From Tubiluchus corallicola (Eukaryota > Priapulida > Priapulimorpha > Priapulimorphida > Tubiluchidae): a stretch of DNA of 64,000 bases. The stretch covers positions 43,501 through 107,500 of the forward strand of contig JAQGDQ010000082.1 in NCBI GenBank assembly GCA_030141605.1, given 5' to 3'. Of this stretch, positions 1 through 10,975 are shown piece by piece. Position 1 is the stretch's first letter. Each line of letters starts with the position of its first letter. Made by a program: the position numbers and the translations under genes. A model generated the notes under the pieces. It was not told the origin of the DNA. It did not search any database and was given only the letters and a program-made list of their open reading frames with translations.

Positions 1-621
1 TCAACTAAACTCAAAGTCTACAATGCTGTAGTCATTCCATCTCTGCTGTATGCCTGCGAGTCGTGGACAGTCTATAGTCGCCATGCCAGACAACTAAACT
101 CCTTCCACCTGCGTTGTCTAAGACAACTCCTCAAGATCAGCTGGCAGGACTACATACCAGACACTGAAGTCCTCGAGAGAGCACAATCCATCAGTGTTCA
201 TGCAATGCTTAAGGCAGCACAACTGAAATGGGCTGGTCATGTTCGACGTATGGAAGATCACAGACTGCCAAAGAGACTCATGTACTGCGAGCTGAAAGAA
301 GGGCAACGGTCAGTTGGAGGGCAACGGAAAAGATACAAAGACACCCTCAAAGCCAGCCTGAAAGAATGCAACATCAATGTCGACTCCTGGGAAGATGTGG
401 CACAGGAGAGATCACGTTGGCGGTCCCTCATCAAATCGGGAGTGAGCAACTATGAGTCCAGGCGCATCCAAGTTAGGCAGGAGAAAAGACAGCTTCGAAA
501 AGACAGACAACGCAATGCCTATAAAGATACACCATTCTCATGTCCTCACTGCAGGAGGAGGTTCTCAGCAAAAATCGGGCTTATAAGCCACCTCCGTACC
601 CATCCTATGGTGTCAGAATGA
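1..621 (+). mobile_element. Non-LTR retrotransposon (LINE) ORF2 C-terminus, cut by window edge
   Basis: An open frame runs from base 1 to a TGA at 619-621. It encodes the region after the reverse transcriptase core of a LINE, with characteristic phrases such as YNAVVIPSLLYACESWT, QLKWAGHVRRMEDHRLPKR and GGQRKRYKDTLKASLK. It ends in one C2H2 zinc finger (FSCPHCRRRFSAKIG, then HLRTH). These strings are typical of the C-terminal tail of animal LINEs that are often misannotated as host genes. The fragment has no internal stop over 206 codons, so it is either young or recently inserted. The 5' part, including the catalytic RT motifs and endonuclease, lies outside the window. The clade (CR1-, RTE- or L2-like) cannot be fixed from this piece. 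The LINE identity is secure; activity is unknown. Confidence 0.85.
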
Positions 622-1431
622 AGTCATGGTCCTCTTCGACTATGAAGGACGAACTACTAAACAGTCAATTTAATCTACTTATATGGGACATTTCTGTGCT
701 GATTTTTGTGCAATAAACTATTTCGGTGCTATTAACTTCTATTGGAAACGTTTCTGTCATCACAGGTGCTATATATATATATATATATATACATATATAT
801 GTATATATATATATATATACATATATATGTATATATATGCTCGAACTTTTGACCCTTTTTAATTTGTTGGGTTCTTCCAATAGGTGTCGCAAGCGTTTTA
901 TTGGTGTTTCACTTCAAATATCTCTATTTTTAATGTTGGCAAACATCTAGTACTTTTGTTCGACATCTGTTTTTTCGTATTTTTAAATCTTTGTTCAAAT
1001 TTTGATACCGAAATGATTATTTAAGGTCTAGATAGTACAAATCAGTGTAATTTTATCTGATGAAAGCTATAGGCCTATGTGTTCGTACAAAGGCTACGTT
1101 AATATCTGCAATAACTTTATCAAATATGTGTAAATTGCGAATATTGGTATCATAAACTTGTGTTCGTACTAGTACTATACCATGTTTAAGCGAAATTTGA
1201 ATGTGGCGTCGCTGGACGCGTGAAGTGATCTGGGGCCCCGCCAGGTATTACTCAGGTGTGTTTCCACGCATCGCTGATTACGCCGGGAAGCTGAGAACTT
1301 CAATAGATAGGTACAGCGTCTGTTAGGTTACCTTGGTTTGAACGTTTTCTAAGGATCGATTACACGACTATAAGGCTTACCGTACATGGAATTGCTGAGC
1401 AAGCGTTTGAAATGCTGTAAGAACAATCAAG
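622..1431. other. Intergenic region upstream of the first Ly6-like gene
   Basis: No gene is seen. It contains a TA microsatellite and, just before the first Ly6 gene, a short less AT-rich stretch (about 1200-1330) that is the likeliest promoter/5'UTR position. A minimal upstream ORF (ATG CTG TAA, 1412-1420) precedes the chosen start codon. Confidence 0.4.
770..838. repeat. (TA)n / (ATATATGTATAT)n microsatellite
   Basis: Alternating T and A interrupted by regularly placed ACATATATATGT palindromes. It can form a long self-complementary hairpin. Confidence 0.9.
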
Positions 1432-1501
1432 ATGGATTCTAGATCTGTGATGATATTTCTTTCTGGATTGCTTATTGTAGTACTAGCACTTTTTACAAAC
1501 G
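1432..1501 (+). CDS. Ly6-like gene 1, exon 1 (signal peptide)
   Basis: Begins at ATG 1432 and ends before the donor GTAAGT at 1502. It leaves one base (G) of a glycine codon, so the intron is phase 1. Confidence 0.85.
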
Positions 1502-4151
1502 GTAAGTATTTTGCCGGCTTATCAGAAAACCGTACTGTTAATGTTAATTTTCAAGCATATGTACATTTAGCCAATAGCAGGTAATTAAGATAGTTATTGC
1601 CTACATATTATAAGTACTAATAAATAATATGGGAGTAGGCTTATAATAATATAACTAAAATTTTAAAGCAGAATTATTTTGCTGTTTGTTGTAACAATGC
1701 AACAAAGCATTTTTCAAAATTCGAAACACAAACATAAAAAATAAGTTTACTGCCTGTGCTAAAACTAAAAGACGTGTTTTCTTTCTCAATTAAAAATTTG
1801 TGACGATTATTATTGCTGATTGAATAATAGGCGTTATATTTTGGCGGTATATAACAATATACCGCATTATATTGCAGTATCAGTAGAACAATTTCTGGAC
1901 ACTGGTTTGTATGGAAATTATAAGAACAGAGCAGTTCTTGATTAGCATAAACATACAAGATATAAGAAGTAAGGACAATTTATTTCACACATGCAAATCA
2001 AAAACGTACAATGTACAATGCTGACAATAATATTTGCTTAAGTGTGAGGGTAACTTCATGACTATAAGCAGTCTCAAGGAAGCTACCCTTCTATAAGGTG
2101 CATAAATTATAACAGTGGTGCGTGGTGTGTCATACAAAACTACAATTATTAACAATATTTGCATAGCATATACTATTATACTAATTAAGTATAATATAGA
2201 ATGTAATGGAATTGAAGAAACAGAATAAAAAAATTAAAATTAAATTGTCCCCAATGTGGTAATAATGAGTGTACAATATAATACAGAAAAAAGCAAAAAT
2301 ATCACAAATTATGCCTATTAGAAACAACTAATGTAAATGGAAATAAAATGGCAAAGAAGAAAATTCAGATTAAATTATTTTCAGTTTATTGTATTTTAAC
2401 TGAGTTGCTCGGTTGCAAAGTACTTTTATAAAAGGTCTATTTTTTGTATGATGCTGATTTTGTTCTTGTTCTTGTTATTCACGTAGTTGCAATAAATTAA
2501 TTGTCAGATTTTAGAGTTATTCCCTCTAAAAACTCACTTTACAGTTTTTAGAAACGGTCATGACAACAGCAATTAGTGTTCTAAATGATGTGTATATTAT
2601 CCAGGCAGTTTAGCAGAATATGCAAGTAATCCAATGTTTTTCATTCTGGACAAGTTTGGGCTATAACCTGCAAGTGAACTGCAAAACTTAACCTAAACCT
2701 AAAGATAATTTTGTATGCTGTTATTTCTCTTCAGGAGTTTTTAGTCTGAAGTGCTACGAATGTAATTCCCTTCTTGTAAACAACTGCTTTGATCCTTTTG
2801 ACAACAAGACTCACAAGATCGGAGAATGTTTAACATCCACAAGGGAGAGGCGTTTAGCACATTATGCAATACACAACGACCGGAGAGTTTTGCGTAACGA
2901 GTACCCTGTTTGTAGGAAAACTGTATTAAAAGGTTTGTCTCGCTTTTCACAGATTTCTTTTTATCTCCGGAGCCCTTGCACTTTTAAGCTGGATCATCTA
3001 AAAAAACGTTCACAAAATTAATTCGTAATCCTTCATCCTGGCAGAAGTTTTTGTAAAACAGACCCATATGGCTTTACTGCCATATAAACACAATTTCTTC
3101 TTTTTTCGAATAATGAAAAATTTCCCTTTAAGATTACCCATCAGTCTAGGTTAGGTCATTTTCTTCTAAACAGTCAACAGAGTTCTGGCAATGAATACTG
3201 TCACTTTTGAAAGTTTTACCTGCCATCCTTTGAGGAACACTGTGTGAAAAACATCCTAGCAGTGCTTGGTGGTTGTCCTGGAAGGCAATTTATACCTCTT
3301 TGTAGAGAGGAGAGACTAGTCTATATGGTGATGTGGATCTTTTGTAAATGACTCTACCAAGATGAAGGGCTGCAAGTTAGTTTGGAGGAACGTTTTTTCT
3401 GGGTGATTCTGTATAAGACAATCATTGCAATGTAAGGTATTAGGCTAACTGGTCAAGGAGACATAAGCATTTGATCTGCTTTAATCATTCTCAGACCTTT
3501 CAATTTTTTTCAAAATCTTTGGGATTGATCATTGATTTAGCCGAAGGCACATAGTATTCAGGTGACTACCGAAAAATTATTCGTGGGGTGATTTGGGTTT
3601 TCAAGTTATGCACTGGTTTTGTTGCCTAATTTAAGTGTTTAAGTGTTTTTCCATAATTGAATGTGGTCATTCAACTACATTTGAACTACAATGTACTGAA
3701 ATCATTTGTGCCGTAGTTATTCAATTCCAATTTTGCCAACTACAAATATATATATTTAGACAAACATAAATGTATATGTACTTATATTTACTGTAAAATA
3801 ATTATAATGTGTCACACCATTAACGTTGCGCGCAATGGCACTGTTCATAAGATAAATATGATAATATGAAATGCATTCGAATTTAATGCAATCTTTTTCC
3901 TTGTTGCAGTGGAAGATGACTACAGAATCATCAGAGATTGTGCTTGGCTTGTCGATGAAGTCATAGTGCACGAAAATGGCACACGGGAACCAAAACTTGA
4001 AAGTTGGCCATGTATAGACAGAGCTGGCACGTGGCACATAAAACAGCGTGTGTGCCATTGCACAACAGATGGATGCAATTCCTCCGGCCAAAATGTGTTG
4101 TCATTAACATTAATTGGGCTTGGACTGTTGCTGCCATTACTGTATCTGTGA
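1432..4151 (+). CDS. Ly6/uPAR superfamily, quiver/sleepless-like GPI-anchored protein 1 (three exons)
   Basis: Exons at 1432-1501, 2735-2932 and 3910-4151; both introns are phase 1 with GT-AG ends. The spliced product is about 169 residues. It has a signal peptide (MDSRSVMIFLSGLLIVVLALF), then ten cysteines in three-finger order: KCYEC, NNC, GEC, PVC, RDC, WPC, VCHC and DGCN. The hydrophobic tail (SLTLIGLGLLLPLLYL) follows an NSSG stretch suited to GPI attachment. The CxDPFD motif after cysteine 3 and the R-D-C plus C-x-C..DGCN ending are hallmarks of the quiver/sleepless branch, whose Drosophila founder modulates Shaker K+ channels and nicotinic receptors. N-glycosylation sequons are NKT and NGT. 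The start is the ATG that opens the signal peptide; an AATAAA lies at 4327. Family membership is firm, but the partner receptor is unknown. Confidence 0.9.
2735..2932 (+). CDS. Ly6-like gene 1, exon 2 (cysteines 1-5)
   Basis: Acceptor TCTCTTCAG ends at 2734 and donor GTTTGT starts at 2933. Encodes KCYEC, the FDPFDNKT loop and the YPVCRK segment. It again ends with one spare base. Confidence 0.85.
2990..3410. mobile_element. MITE family A, copy 1 (intron 2 of Ly6-like gene 1)
   Basis: The two ends are imperfect inverted repeats of about 60 bp. The left end (from 2990) reads AAAAAACGTTC...CCTTCATCCTGGCAGA. The right end, read in reverse, gives AGAAAAAACGTTC...CCTTCATCTTGGTAGA. The interior is non-coding. 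The same ends occur at 33111-33390, which defines a dispersed non-autonomous DNA transposon family. Termini are approximate and no target-site duplication could be fixed. Confidence 0.7.
3910..4151 (+). CDS. Ly6-like gene 1, exon 3 (cysteines 6-10 and GPI signal)
   Basis: Acceptor TTGTTGCAG ends at 3909. The frame continues as VEDDYRIIRDCAWL and ends at TGA 4149-4151 after the hydrophobic tail. Confidence 0.9.
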
Positions 4152-4326
4152 TGATGTGTAATTATTACCACGGACCTCAAGAGAAACTGCAGTTTTTGCA
4201 GACTTTGGCAATGTGCTCCATTTTGTACAGAGACATTGATTGGTACCAGTTTTTTATTCCCGGCACACATGATGCAAAATCTGTCTGCAATAACTTGTCT
4301 AACAGATTTTTGCTCTTCTGCGGCTG

Positions 4327-4332
4327 AATAAA
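4327..4332 (+). terminator. Candidate polyadenylation signal AATAAA of Ly6-like gene 1
   Basis: First AATAAA after the stop codon, 176 bases downstream. Plausible but not the only candidate in this AT-rich DNA. Confidence 0.4.
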
Positions 4333-7276
4333 TTAATTAACTTTGTTACGTGCAGGTTTTTTCAGACAAACTCTTCCTGCTCTCGTGTGCATACAGGCTC
4401 GGTACAAAAATGTGTCAGACAAAATCATATCAGGTGAAAAAAAGCAATCGTTTAGTCATGCATCATTTGATTATTGTTATTGAGGTTACCTACGGCATAT
4501 ATTGCTTCTACATAAGTTGCCGTGTGCAGCTAGTGTTAGTGTGTGATCTATGATTTTAAGCACAGATATTTAATTTTATTTTCTTACTTTAATAAGAGTA
4601 AAGCCGTAGATATAATTTCTGAGATTCTCAGGTTTGCATGGTTTGTCATTTTTCATATGAAGAACTGCAGATTAACGTGTTGTATCTTTTGAGTCCTCAA
4701 GAAATAATAGTTCTAAAAGTTCTAAGCAAAGAATCAGAATGAGAAACAAATTGTAAATACTGTTTTATCAGTTTAAGTAACTGATTGCTGCTATGACATT
4801 GTTTCATTAAAATAAGATAAGATCAACCAGCTGACAGTAAATATACTGATCAAAAGAGAACCGTCCCATCGGTTTGTGATGCTATGTACCAATCAATTGT
4901 GCAGTGGGTTTTTGTAAAGTCTACAGAGCAATAATAATTGTATAAACTTTATATATTTTTATCCTTGCCTGATTGTAAATATTATCTTTTATACAGTTTC
5001 TAAAGTTTATTATGCTAGATTTATGTTTAGTGACTGATAGATAAACTAGCCATAGGTTCTAATAGCTTCAGTTAATTTTTATTTTTACTAAAGTACTGGG
5101 TGTTTTATGGGAATCACTAGTGGAACATTTTAAGATTTTTTTTGCTATTTCTCTAGTAACCTAGCAGAGGTCTAATTTTCATATCTGTTTATGCCTCGTC
5201 TATTGATATTTTTGTAACAAGTTGTATTCAATAGACCTCGTGTTTTCATTACAGCATGTGTACTTCCAATCTGGCCTAATGGTGATGTCCAGTTTTAACT
5301 GTTTTAGGTTGATCTCCGTCCAAACGTTTTTTTACATCGTTTACCTTTGCATAAATATCTGTAGTTTGTAGAGCTCTACGTATCACAAGTTGTCGCTGTT
5401 GCTACATTGAATATTATTGTAGGTGTGAGTCGACTCTATATCATCAAAACATTACCAGCTTTAAAGGAATACTTCTCCTTTTAATAGATGGCACCACCTT
5501 GTACATAATAATATCACCACTGGTGCTGATTTGAACCCTGCCATCTATTATAATTAATAATGATTCAATAAAAGCCAGTGATCTTTAACAGCATTTGAAA
5601 TTCGTGGTTTGGCTAAACGTCTGTTAATACTCTTGTATAATTCTTAGCCCTGTTTGTGTCTGTACTGTACATACGGAACCCGGAAAAGTTGGAGCTGCAA
5701 TGCCATGCTGCTTCTACTATTTGGTTTGGGTTTAGTACTGCAAGAGATTTAAGCTTTTGAAAATACTCATTAGAATGAGCACATATCTGTAAATATTTTC
5801 TATTAAAGCGCATAAGACTTTATCTGCAATGCATAATCTTTGTTTATATGTTAGAATCTCTCACTGAGTAACAGAAGAAGTGTGTCTTCACTGGGCTAAA
5901 TTAAAGTTAAATTCCCTTATTTAAGCTAAATAAAGCTATAGTTTCTGTGTTGAACCCCTTTTATATTAACTTTTTGTTACTAGTATTGGATAAACAGACA
6001 AAATTTACTCTTATTGGTCATTTCCAGTAACAAGCTTAATTATAAAGACACTGACTACATGGCTAATTGTAAGCCTTTTGCTTTGAGACACTGTCTTCCT
6101 GATAAAGGCAGTAGGCAGTTTTTGCAGATGGTCAAAGGACATAACAAAAGCCAACAATTTACATAGTTAAAGATATCTGTTTCCGATTAGTAGATGGATG
6201 ACGACCGTAGGCAATAAGCAATGTGTATGAGCCTGGTACAATATTTTTCGTTTTTGCTTTTTGTAAGCCCATACGTGTAATAAAAACATACATGAATGCC
6301 AGTCTTAGGAAGAAGACTATATATTACGACCCAGCATTACTACTGTTAATAAAAACTTGTTGGTATTATAATGACAGCTTCTGAATTACCATGTTAGTCA
6401 TTGTAAGTGTTCCAGTGGACACACGTTCCACATTTATTAGCAAACTTTATGTCTGTCACCTATATGTTAAAATAAGTCATCTTTTAAGAATAAAAATGTA
6501 CATATTTGACAAACTTGTGTGTTGTATACTCTATAGACTGCCTCGGTTACTAATTGTCGCTTTGCAAATTTTTTATATATTTTAAAATACATGATTTAGC
6601 ACAAATTAATTTTTACTAGCAAGAATAGTAACGATGAGCTGTCAAATCCCATAATAGAAAGGAAAGAAAAAACACGACGTTTCAGCCTACCACCGCAGCT
6701 AAAATTCAGGTCTGTCCTTCACCTATCGTCACGTTCTTTCTTTCTTCCTTGTTTTTAGTTATAAACTCTTAGTTATGTTTATGGACGTCATCTGCACGAC
6801 CGTTCTACCGTTTATGGTCAGTAAATAGCGTACACGGTGCATGGGTAGTGAGCCAGTGCAGGCCTGCAAAACAACAATGCCCAAATGATAATAAATCTCT
6901 GCTTTCTTTCGTCATTCAGCGCACCAACCAGTTTTCTAAGCTCGCAAGGGGTGGCGCCATGAACACTAAGCGTTCCATCCTTTGCTGCAAAATGAAGTCG
7001 CCGATTTGGAAAAACAAAATATTTGCTGTCATTAACTGCTTCTTAAAGTCTTTGCACGAATTCTGTAGGTGTAGACGACCATTTACGATTGACCCATAAA
7101 ATTTGAGGCATAGGTCTAATGTCGAAAGTGTCATCGATCTGATAACTGCCGTACTCCTATTGGCCAAAACACGCCAAACCCTTTTAACCTGATTTTACAG
7201 AGTCTATAATTGTAAATATACAATCTTTTACGTGTTGTAAACCATACCGGTTCAGTGTGCATGGAATCTTTTTAAG
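4333..7276. other. Intergenic DNA between Ly6-like genes 1 and 2
   Basis: No coding signal found. Apart from the small inverted repeat at 5483-5549 it is plain AT-rich sequence. The promoter and 5'UTR of the second Ly6 gene presumably lie at the right end, but no clear core motif was seen. Confidence 0.4.
5483..5549. repeat. Small inverted-repeat element (perfect 11-bp ends)
   Basis: AATAGATGGCA at 5483-5493 and its exact complement TGCCATCTATT at 5539-5549 flank a 45-base loop. The loop itself contains a CACCA/TGGTG pair. It may be a miniature transposon remnant. A related ATAGATGGCACCAC string occurs near 19196. Confidence 0.55.
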
Positions 7277-7343
7277 ATGGACTCTCAAGTAAAATGTCTT
7301 CACGCAGTTTTCTTCATTTTGGTAACGAGTTGTTCCTTGAGTG
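7277..7343 (+). CDS. Ly6-like gene 2, exon 1 (signal peptide)
   Basis: ATG at 7277; donor GTACGT starts at 7344. Ends one base into a glycine codon, as in gene 1. Confidence 0.8.
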
Positions 7344-8649
7344 GTACGTATCATGTAAATTTGTTAATTTGTGTTTCAGACGTAGGCTCACGAAGGTTTG
7401 TTTTGTTTCAAAATATACGGCAGGATTTCTTCATTGTAATAAATCCACTGGAAAATGCAGCAGGATAGGTATAAGAATAACAGCATTCAATAGCTAACAC
7501 GACATTCATTCTGCTACTTTATGCCTCATGCATATTAAGCGACAAGCTGATGTACCACATGAGCCTTTTGGCTTCTCTTACACATTGCAGTAAGTTCATA
7601 AGCTGACGCAGACGAAGCGCCCTCTGTATAGGAATTTGCTCAGAGACAGAGTTAAAGCAGTTATTCTAAAAGTCTCTTAAATTTCATGACGCTGGTTATT
7701 TGAGTTTTTCAAACTTTATCATGCGCTTAATCATTACCATTTTTTCGTCAGGTACACGCTAAATACCTATTAATATATTTATTGCCACCAAATATCTTAT
7801 ATAGTCTATCAAATTTTAGCGCTGTTTGTTTTCCAATTACGTAACATTAGCGTACATGTTCCCAAGCTGCTTTTATTTAGGAAGTTCATGCAAATTTTGT
7901 CGCGTACTAATAACCAAATTCTATAACAGAAAGACTCAGTGATGCGTTTTGACACAGTTCTTGTGCGTGAAAACATACAGTTCAACTTTCCATTAATGAA
8001 AAAAATGTGTAGTAAATTGGTCATAGTCTATTAGGCTGCACAATGAGAAAGTTCAGTAAGCCTATAATTATAGACACGCTCTTGCAAACTGCAAAATACT
8101 GTAATTATCAGTATACAGTTATTTTGCAACTGTCAGGGTATAAATATGTATTTTTAGTGTATTCCGTATAGCTACATCGTGACTATATTATATAGAGACG
8201 ATAATCGGTTTTCCTCAAATGTCCCGTCCAGACTATAAGTCTTGTTTGCCGGATTTAGTTTCACAGTACTAGCTGTTTCGTGTTCCTGAATCTGAATTTA
8301 ATTATTTGTATTTGTAATATTAATGATTTTTTTGTAATTACCAGGATCTCACGCTCTGAAGTGCTTCTTTTGTAATTCGCAGACTGATGAAGCTTGTCGG
8401 GATCCTTTTGATGACAGAACTATGCCACTTACAGAATGTATGCGTGGAAACGCTAAACCCAACAGTTACCCGATCTGCAGGAAACTGGCTGATCTAAACA
8501 GTAAGATAGAGTTTTTGATGAATAACAATAATAGTATACACATTACAGTTAACAAATAGCAGTGTGCAATGCGTCTGTTTGCCCAGGATCAATGAAATTT
8601 GCAAAACATAAATGATAAACAGTAAACTCAGTTGGTTGAGAAAGGGAGA

Positions 8650-8682
<33 letters not shown>

Positions 8683-9199
8683 GCAGCGAGAGGTAGAGAG
8701 AGAGGAGAGAGAGAGAATGAGAAACAGAAAGAGGAGAGAGAGAAAGAGACAGAGACAGACAGAGAGAAGGAGAGAGAGAGAGCGCGCGGGAGTGGAGGAA
8801 TGGTTAAATGTACAGATAAAATGACATCGATAAAAATAAATGGCTGGGCAATTTTGGATCTTTATACCGCACAGGTTTAGAATACCGCACATAAAACTTC
8901 ATAAAAACGACGTGTTTTTTTTAGATAAGGGTGTCTATACAGTCATTAGAGACTGTGTTTGGTTAAGTCAAGCCAACAATACTCGAGACTGGATGCTACC
9001 GACCTGCAAACAAGAAATGACTAGTCACAGCACTTCTTGCATTTGTGCAACTACCGGATGCAATGGTTATAAGGTGCATCTGCCCACGTCGACAGAGGCA
9101 ACCCGGACCGAGGAAAGCAAATCGTATGCCAACATGCAGCAATCCGCGCCTTCTTATATGTTATTGTTATGTGTCACTGTTATGTTTTTATACAAGTAA
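7277..9199 (+). CDS. Ly6/uPAR superfamily, quiver/sleepless-like GPI-anchored protein 2 (three exons)
   Basis: Exons at 7277-7343, 8345-8500 and 8925-9199, both introns phase 1. The product is about 165 residues. The signal peptide is MDSQVKCLHAVFFILVTSCS, followed by ten cysteines: KCFFC, EAC, TEC, PIC, RDC, PTC, SCIC and TGCN. It carries the same RDPFDD motif after cysteine 3 and the same V-I-R-D-C-x-W segment as gene 1, so the two are close paralogues. Unlike gene 1, about 25 Thr/Ser/Glu-rich residues separate the last cysteine from the hydrophobic tail (YMLLLCVTVMFLY), a stalk-like extension. One NNT sequon precedes cysteine 7. The second intron carries a long GA-rich microsatellite that ends about 130 bases before exon 3. 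Family call firm, ligand unknown. Confidence 0.9.
8345..8500 (+). CDS. Ly6-like gene 2, exon 2 (cysteines 1-5)
   Basis: Acceptor TTACCAG ends at 8344 and donor GTAAGA starts at 8501. Encodes HALKCFFC, CRDPFDD and SYPICRK. Confidence 0.85.
8647..8792. repeat. GA-rich imperfect microsatellite
   Basis: (GA)n interrupted by CAG, GAAA and GACA units, within intron 2 of Ly6-like gene 2. The Arg/Glu-rich open frames across it are artefacts of the repeat. Confidence 0.9.
8925..9199 (+). CDS. Ly6-like gene 2, exon 3 (cysteines 6-10, stalk, GPI signal)
   Basis: Acceptor TTTTTTTTAG ends at 8924 and the stop ends at 9199. Encodes YTVIRDCVWL, SCICATTGCN, the Thr/Ser/Glu stalk and the hydrophobic tail. 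Confidence 0.9.
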
Positions 9200-10695
9200 A
9201 TCAAATAAGATCTTGTCCTCACATTAGAGTTTCCTGTTGAATATGGAGATATTAATTATTGTCTCAGAAATTTATACAGTGAATTATTCTGTTTATAACA
9301 TTTCTAAAAGTTAACAGAAATTTTACCGTAATCGTTTGCAAATTATTGTTATTCGTGTTTAATTTTTTGTTTTACAAAATGTGACACTTCAGAACCCGTT
9401 TTCAACCCGTTCACTAGAATGTGTCGCTCATAGTCACACAAACCAAAAGAGATCTGTAGAGTAGAGAGCACTCAGCTCAGATACGGGACTACATCCTCAC
9501 AAAAATCACTATGGGCAATAATTTATTCAACATTTTTTATCTTGTAACATCGACCTTTCACCTCTTTAGTAAAAAACTACACTGTGTCAAGTTTGGTGAT
9601 TATAGGTTCAGCTGTTTTGATTTTTTTTGTACGGACAGACACTCAGACAAACGCAGACAGACGACGGCATGTGAGTAACAAAGGGCATAAGACTTATTAT
9701 AGTATGATCGCCTGAATTTGTGACCGTTATCTATTAATAAGTGTGACAAATGTGGTACATGCATGTGTGTGTATTTCATAAGGTGCCTCTCTGGGCGATG
9801 CTGATACTTAGCATAACTGTCAGCCTGAGGAGTCCTCACGTCACACCAAGTCGTTGTTAATACATGATGATGCGCGTTTTAAGGATTTTATCTTATGTTA
9901 TGAGTGAAGCATAAAAGTATGACGTTTCAGTTATTTTAAACAGACACTTTTTATTGAGTCATTTTTTAATGCATAGGCCTAAAGATAGGAGGCCTATAAA
10001 GGCCTACGTGTGCGAGTAATGCGTTAATAAATTCACAAGAATTGTAATAATTATTATATCGCGTAAGACACCAGACGGGTACAGTGACGTTATGAACAAT
10101 TTGACACTCTCGTGATTTCTTTTTTTAATTATAGCAGAATAAAAGCCTCTTATATCCGATGAATTTAGACAATTAAAAGGCAAAAAATAAACAACTGAAT
10201 AAATTGTTGTATGAAATATTAACTTTAATATTGTGTTGTGTTCGGTTTTTTACAAGTAAGTAGGTTCACACGTTTCGTTTTCAAAAGTTACTTTTATACG
10301 ATGTCATCGGAATTTAGTTAACGAAAAACAATTTTCAAGTTTTATCGTATATTTTAATTTATAATATATTATGTGCATGCAGCCTGGTTGTTGTAGAAGT
10401 CTAAAGTGAGCCACCTTTTTTACACAATAGTATTTTTTTAATTCTACGTAATTTAGATGCAGTATAAGCACAATTATTTATTTCGAAAATCTAGCTTTAT
10501 ACTTTTCCTAAAACAAATGTGTCGTCCCTATATGTTTTAATTTATTTTCCTTGTACCTTTAATTTGTAATCATGTTCCCGGTTACTTTACTTTGCGGAAA
10601 AGCTACCGTGTGGCGCTGCAGTCTTACAGGTAGATACATTCATCTGGGAAACAGGTAAGCTGAGCAGCAGAGCATGCATAATGTGGCGCATCAAG
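9200..10695. other. Intergenic DNA between Ly6-like genes 2 and 3
   Basis: No gene seen. It contains a dispersed-repeat fragment at 9560-9665 and ends in a somewhat GC-richer stretch (10580-10690) just before a TATA-like box. Confidence 0.4.
9560..9665. repeat. Dispersed repeat fragment, family C
   Basis: The phrase with core TTTGGTGATTATAGG and the following CAGCTGTTTTGATTTTTTTT...ACGGACAGAC recurs, diverged and inverted, at 44080-44310. This marks an interspersed repeat. Confidence 0.5.
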
Positions 10696-10704
10696 TATAA
10701 AAAA
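10696..10704 (+). promoter_or_regulatory. TATA-like box upstream of Ly6-like gene 3
   Basis: TATAAAAAA at 10696-10704, about 210 bases before the start codon and downstream of a less AT-rich stretch. In AT-rich DNA such matches occur by chance, so this is only a candidate. Confidence 0.3.
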
Positions 10705-10908
10705 GATCCTTATTTAACTATGCAGGTTAACATATTTAAAATTACGTTCTATTTATAAATACAAGACGAATTATTTTCCTCGAACAACGCTTGTTACACT
10801 GATTGGGGCGCATGTCAAACTGAACAAAAGAGTGTTGAACACTTAGGGCACCCCGATGGTATCTGCCTCTGCACGTACAGCAATCACCAACTGCCATAAT
10901 GATTCAAC

Positions 10909-10975
10909 ATGGACACGGGAAGGAGCAACATCTTACTATTTTCTGCATTCGTTGTTTTTCTGTCAATTTGTACAG
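10909..10975 (+). CDS. Ly6-like gene 3, exon 1 (signal peptide)
   Basis: ATG 10909; donor GTATGA starts at 10976. It is 67 bases long, the same length as exon 1 of gene 2. Confidence 0.75.

Noticed and set aside
205-621. Host zinc-finger gene
   Set aside because: The single C2H2 finger is fused to LINE ORF2 tail sequence; it is the end of a retrotransposon protein.
3756-4327. Other frames overlapping the last exon of Ly6-like gene 1
   Set aside because: Antisense and shifted shadows of the cysteine-rich exon.
10899-10975. Earlier ATG as the start of Ly6-like gene 3
   Set aside because: Its frame gives no signal peptide and does not join exon 2 in phase.
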